Shown here: positions 7,236 to 8,691 of the stretch, piece by piece
Position numbering within the stretch: the first letter of the stretch is position 1
Layout: the number at the start of each line of letters is the position of its first letter
Assembly (NCBI GenBank): GCA_023379515.1
Contig: JAMCQQ010000392.1
Span: 1 to 8,691 of the forward strand
Length of the DNA: 8,691 bases
Source: Actinomycetota bacterium
GTDB lineage: Bacteria > Actinomycetota > Humimicrobiia > Humimicrobiales > Humimicrobiaceae
Reading direction: 5' to 3'
Notes under the pieces: model-generated
Told to the model about the DNA's origin: nothing
Database searches by the model: none
The model's input: the letters and a program-made list of their open reading frames with translations, nothing else
Translations under genes and position numbers: made by a program

Positions 7236-8136
7236 AAAAGGTATATTATATATTCCTGACAAAAAGAGTAAGTGGCGTTATTATTACGGTAGCTTACCTA
7301 CTCCTATTTTAATAAAAAAGGAAAACAAAATTAGAATCTATTTCGGAACTTCCGGCAAAGAAAGATATTGCGGAATAAGTTTTATTGACGTACAAGCTGA
7401 TAATCCTTCGAAAATTCTATATAAGCATGACCGGTACTCACTCAATAAAGGAGAAATGGGACATTTTGACGATGCAGGAATTAATCCAAGCAGTATTGTT
7501 ATTAGTAGAAATAAAATGTATCTTTACTATGTAGGTTATCAAAGATGTCAAAATGCACCCTACATGCTTTTTCCCGGTTTAGCAGTTAGCAATAATGGAG
7601 CAATCTTTAAGAGATATTCAAATGCCCCAATAATAGATAGGTCTAAAAATTACTATATTTCTCATGCTGCTCCTTATGTCATTTTCGAGCAAGATAAATT
7701 TAAAATGTGGTTATGGATAGGAAAAAAATGGGCAAATGTAAACTCCAAACTATATATATCAGCATCAATTGGATACGCTGAATCAAAAGATGGATTAAAA
7801 TGGGATATAAAAAGCACAGAATGTTTGAAGCCTGACGGAGTTGAGGAATTTTCGTTGGGGAGGCCTTGGGTTTTACATGAGAACAACTTATATAAAATGT
7901 GGTATTCCATTAGACTCAAAGATAAATTATACAGGTTGGGATATGCTGAGTCCAAAGATGGTATTACTTGGAAAAGGAAAGATGATCAAGTTGGGATTGA
8001 TGTATCTGAGAGGGGATGGGATTCAAAGATGATTTGTTATCCAGCAGTCATAAAAGTTAAGGATAAAACTTATATGTTTTACAATGGAAACAATAACGGC
8101 GAGACTGGTTTCGGATACGCAGTTCTAGAAACTTAA
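7222..8136 (+). CDS. Cytoplasmic five-bladed beta-propeller protein, GH43/GH32/GH130-like fold, function unknown
   Basis: A 304-residue protein without signal peptide or membrane segment. It is built of repeated four-stranded units typical of the furanosidase-like propellers. The clearest repeat pair is IGYAESKDGLKW (183-194) and LGYAESKDGITW (239-250), each preceded by a strand like LYKMWYS or LYISASI. Similar blade strands are KIRIYFGTSG (36-45), MYLYYVGYQ (99-107), FKMWLWIG (160-167) and TYMFYNGN (283-290). HFDDAGINPSSIV (81-93) is where such folds often place the first catalytic acid, but I cannot confirm a full catalytic set. Secreted glycosidases of these families carry export signals; the lack of one, and the 14-nt overlap with the acetyltransferase, argue for an intracellular role on the nucleotide or lipid-linked glycan. 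It may instead be a non-catalytic sugar binder. Fold likely, activity unknown. Confidence 0.7.
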   Translation: MKWIKKGILYIPDKKSKWRYYYGSLPTPILIKKENKIRIYFGTSGKERYCGISFIDVQADNPSKILYKHDRYSLNKGEMGHFDDAGINPSSIVISRNKMYLYYVGYQRCQNAPYMLFPGLAVSNNGAIFKRYSNAPIIDRSKNYYISHAAPYVIFEQDKFKMWLWIGKKWANVNSKLYISASIGYAESKDGLKWDIKSTECLKPDGVEEFSLGRPWVLHENNLYKMWYSIRLKDKLYRLGYAESKDGITWKRKDDQVGIDVSERGWDSKMICYPAVIKVKDKTYMFYNGNNNGETGFGYAVLET

Positions 8137-8187
8137 AATTCGATTCACATTTGTTCGATAATTAATAACCTTAATCTTAATCCCGAA

Positions 8188-8216
8188 TTGTTTTCCGCTA
8201 CTAAATTTGCTATAAA
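8188..8216 (+). promoter_or_regulatory. Candidate promoter for the thiolase gene
   Basis: TTGTTT (8188-8193) and TATAAA (8211-8216) are separated by exactly 17 nt, fitting a sigma70-type promoter with a weak -35 and a good -10. The start of transcription would fall near 8222-8224, leaving a leader of only about 12 nt with no ribosome-binding site. The 98-nt gap (8137-8234) holds no other clear signal; I see no strong hairpin with a T-run that could terminate the upstream operon. An overlapping TAAATTTG at 8202-8209 also matches the Bacteroidota -7 form, but it lacks a well placed upstream TTG. Confidence 0.4.
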
Positions 8217-8234
8217 TAATTGTCTTTCTTTACT

Positions 8235-8691
8235 ATGTTTATAGTTGATATTAAACGAACTCCATTTGGAAAATTTTTGGGATCCTTATCTAATTTATCT
8301 GCTTCCGAATTAACACGACCTTTATTCTCTTATTATTTAAATAAATATCCTTTTTTAAAAAAAGAAACAGACGAAGTTATTATTGGTAATGCTCTTTCCG
8401 TAGGCCATGGAATGAATCCCGCTCGAATTGTCGCTTTTAACTGTGGAATTGACGAAAGTGTTCCGGCGTATACAATTAATCATGCGTGCGCTTCTGGACT
8501 GAATGCAATCATTCAAGGCTTTCGATCTGTCAAATTAGGAAAAGCAAATTTAATTTTAGCTGGAGGAATGGAATTAATGTCGCAAACTCCTCATCTGTCT
8601 AAAGGGCTTCGTAAAGGAGTAAAATTCGGGGCGATTCAATTAATAGATGCTCTTCAGATTGATGGCTTGTATCGCCTTCACATGACTAGCA
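8235..8691 (+). CDS. Thiolase (acetyl-CoA C-acetyltransferase), N-terminal part, runs off the right edge
   Basis: First 152 codons of a roughly 390-residue thiolase, which condenses two acetyl-CoA to acetoacetyl-CoA (first step of the mevalonate or PHB routes) or cleaves 3-ketoacyl-CoA. Landmarks are VDIKRTPFGKFLGSLS at the N-terminus, NPARIVAF (61-68), INHACASGLNAI (81-92) with Cys85 as the acylated nucleophile, LAGGMELMSQTPHL (108-121), KGVKFGAIQLIDAL (127-140) and DGLYRLHM (143-150). The KGVKFG form aligns with the biosynthetic Zoogloea-type enzyme, but the stretch between DGL and HM looks about four residues shorter than there. ATG 8235 was chosen because the protein then starts at the usual family position; a TTG at 8220 in the same frame is less likely. 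All six arginines use CGN codons, unlike the upstream genes. Family call strong; pathway unknown without the neighbours. Confidence 0.87.
   Translation, partial: MFIVDIKRTPFGKFLGSLSNLSASELTRPLFSYYLNKYPFLKKETDEVIIGNALSVGHGMNPARIVAFNCGIDESVPAYTINHACASGLNAIIQGFRSVKLGKANLILAGGMELMSQTPHLSKGLRKGVKFGAIQLIDALQIDGLYRLHMTS

Noticed and set aside
7674..7955. 93-codon minus-strand frame inside the propeller gene
   Set aside because: It is antisense to a well supported coding sequence, resembles no family and has no start signal. The same holds for the other short antisense frames at 41-241, 647-862, 4263-4451 and 4453-4674, and the + frame at 7841-8032.
8161..8181. ATTAA...TTAAT inverted repeat as a terminator for the operon
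   Set aside because: The stem is five A-T pairs with no following T-run, so it is too weak to call.
8137..8189. AATTCG and CGAATT arms flanking most of the gap after the propeller gene
   Set aside because: Six-base arms about 40 nt apart in AT-rich DNA are expected by chance.
1..8691. CRISPR arrays, tRNA genes, insertion sequences or attachment sites
   Set aside because: No spaced direct repeats, cloverleaf sequences, transposase motifs or terminal inverted repeats were seen on reading both strands.

Overview
The window is AT-rich bacterial-looking DNA. It is almost entirely coding, with every gene on the + strand. An operon-like run from the left edge to 8136 has gaps of 11 nt or less and overlaps of 4 to 14 nt. 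TAA, TAG and TGA all end genes and none is read through elsewhere, so the standard bacterial code fits. Shine-Dalgarno sequences are absent or weak at nearly every start. These traits suit a compact, AT-rich and perhaps uncultivated bacterium such as a Patescibacteria-type lineage, but the taxonomy is inference and no gene here settles it.

Layout. A large polytopic membrane protein resembling GT-C/GT87 glycosyltransferases (3-1745) runs off the left edge. It is followed by a PLP-dependent DegT/DnrJ/EryC1/StrS sugar aminotransferase (1757-2893) and a Gfo/Idh/MocA sugar dehydrogenase cut by one in-frame TAA (2880-3866). Next come a FemAB/GNAT-like acyl or aminoacyl transferase (3871-4863), a GtrB/ArnC-like family 2 glycosyltransferase with two membrane segments (4867-5796) and a class I SAM methyltransferase (5800-6549). 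The run ends with a PglD/NeuD-like left-handed beta-helix acyltransferase (6546-7235) and a cytoplasmic beta-propeller protein related to the GH43/GH32-type fold (7222-8136). After a 98-nt gap with a plausible promoter, the N-terminal 152 codons of a thiolase (8235 to the right edge) form a separate unit.

Reading as a system. The run looks like a surface-glycan or glycolipid cluster. The dehydrogenase and aminotransferase would make a nucleotide-linked amino sugar. The LbH acyltransferase, the FemAB-like protein and the methyltransferase would decorate it. The GT2 enzyme would load a sugar onto a polyprenyl phosphate, and the GT-C-like protein would transfer it outside the membrane. The propeller protein has no assigned role. 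No nucleotidylyltransferase, 4,6-dehydratase, ketoisomerase, flippase or polymerase is visible, so the pathway is incomplete here.

Most notable points: the single nonsense codon in an otherwise intact dehydrogenase, lying at its domain boundary; the propeller gene packed against an acyltransferase and a methyltransferase; and the sharp change in arginine codon choice between the glycan run and the thiolase. I found no RNA genes, CRISPR arrays, insertion sequences or phage genes.
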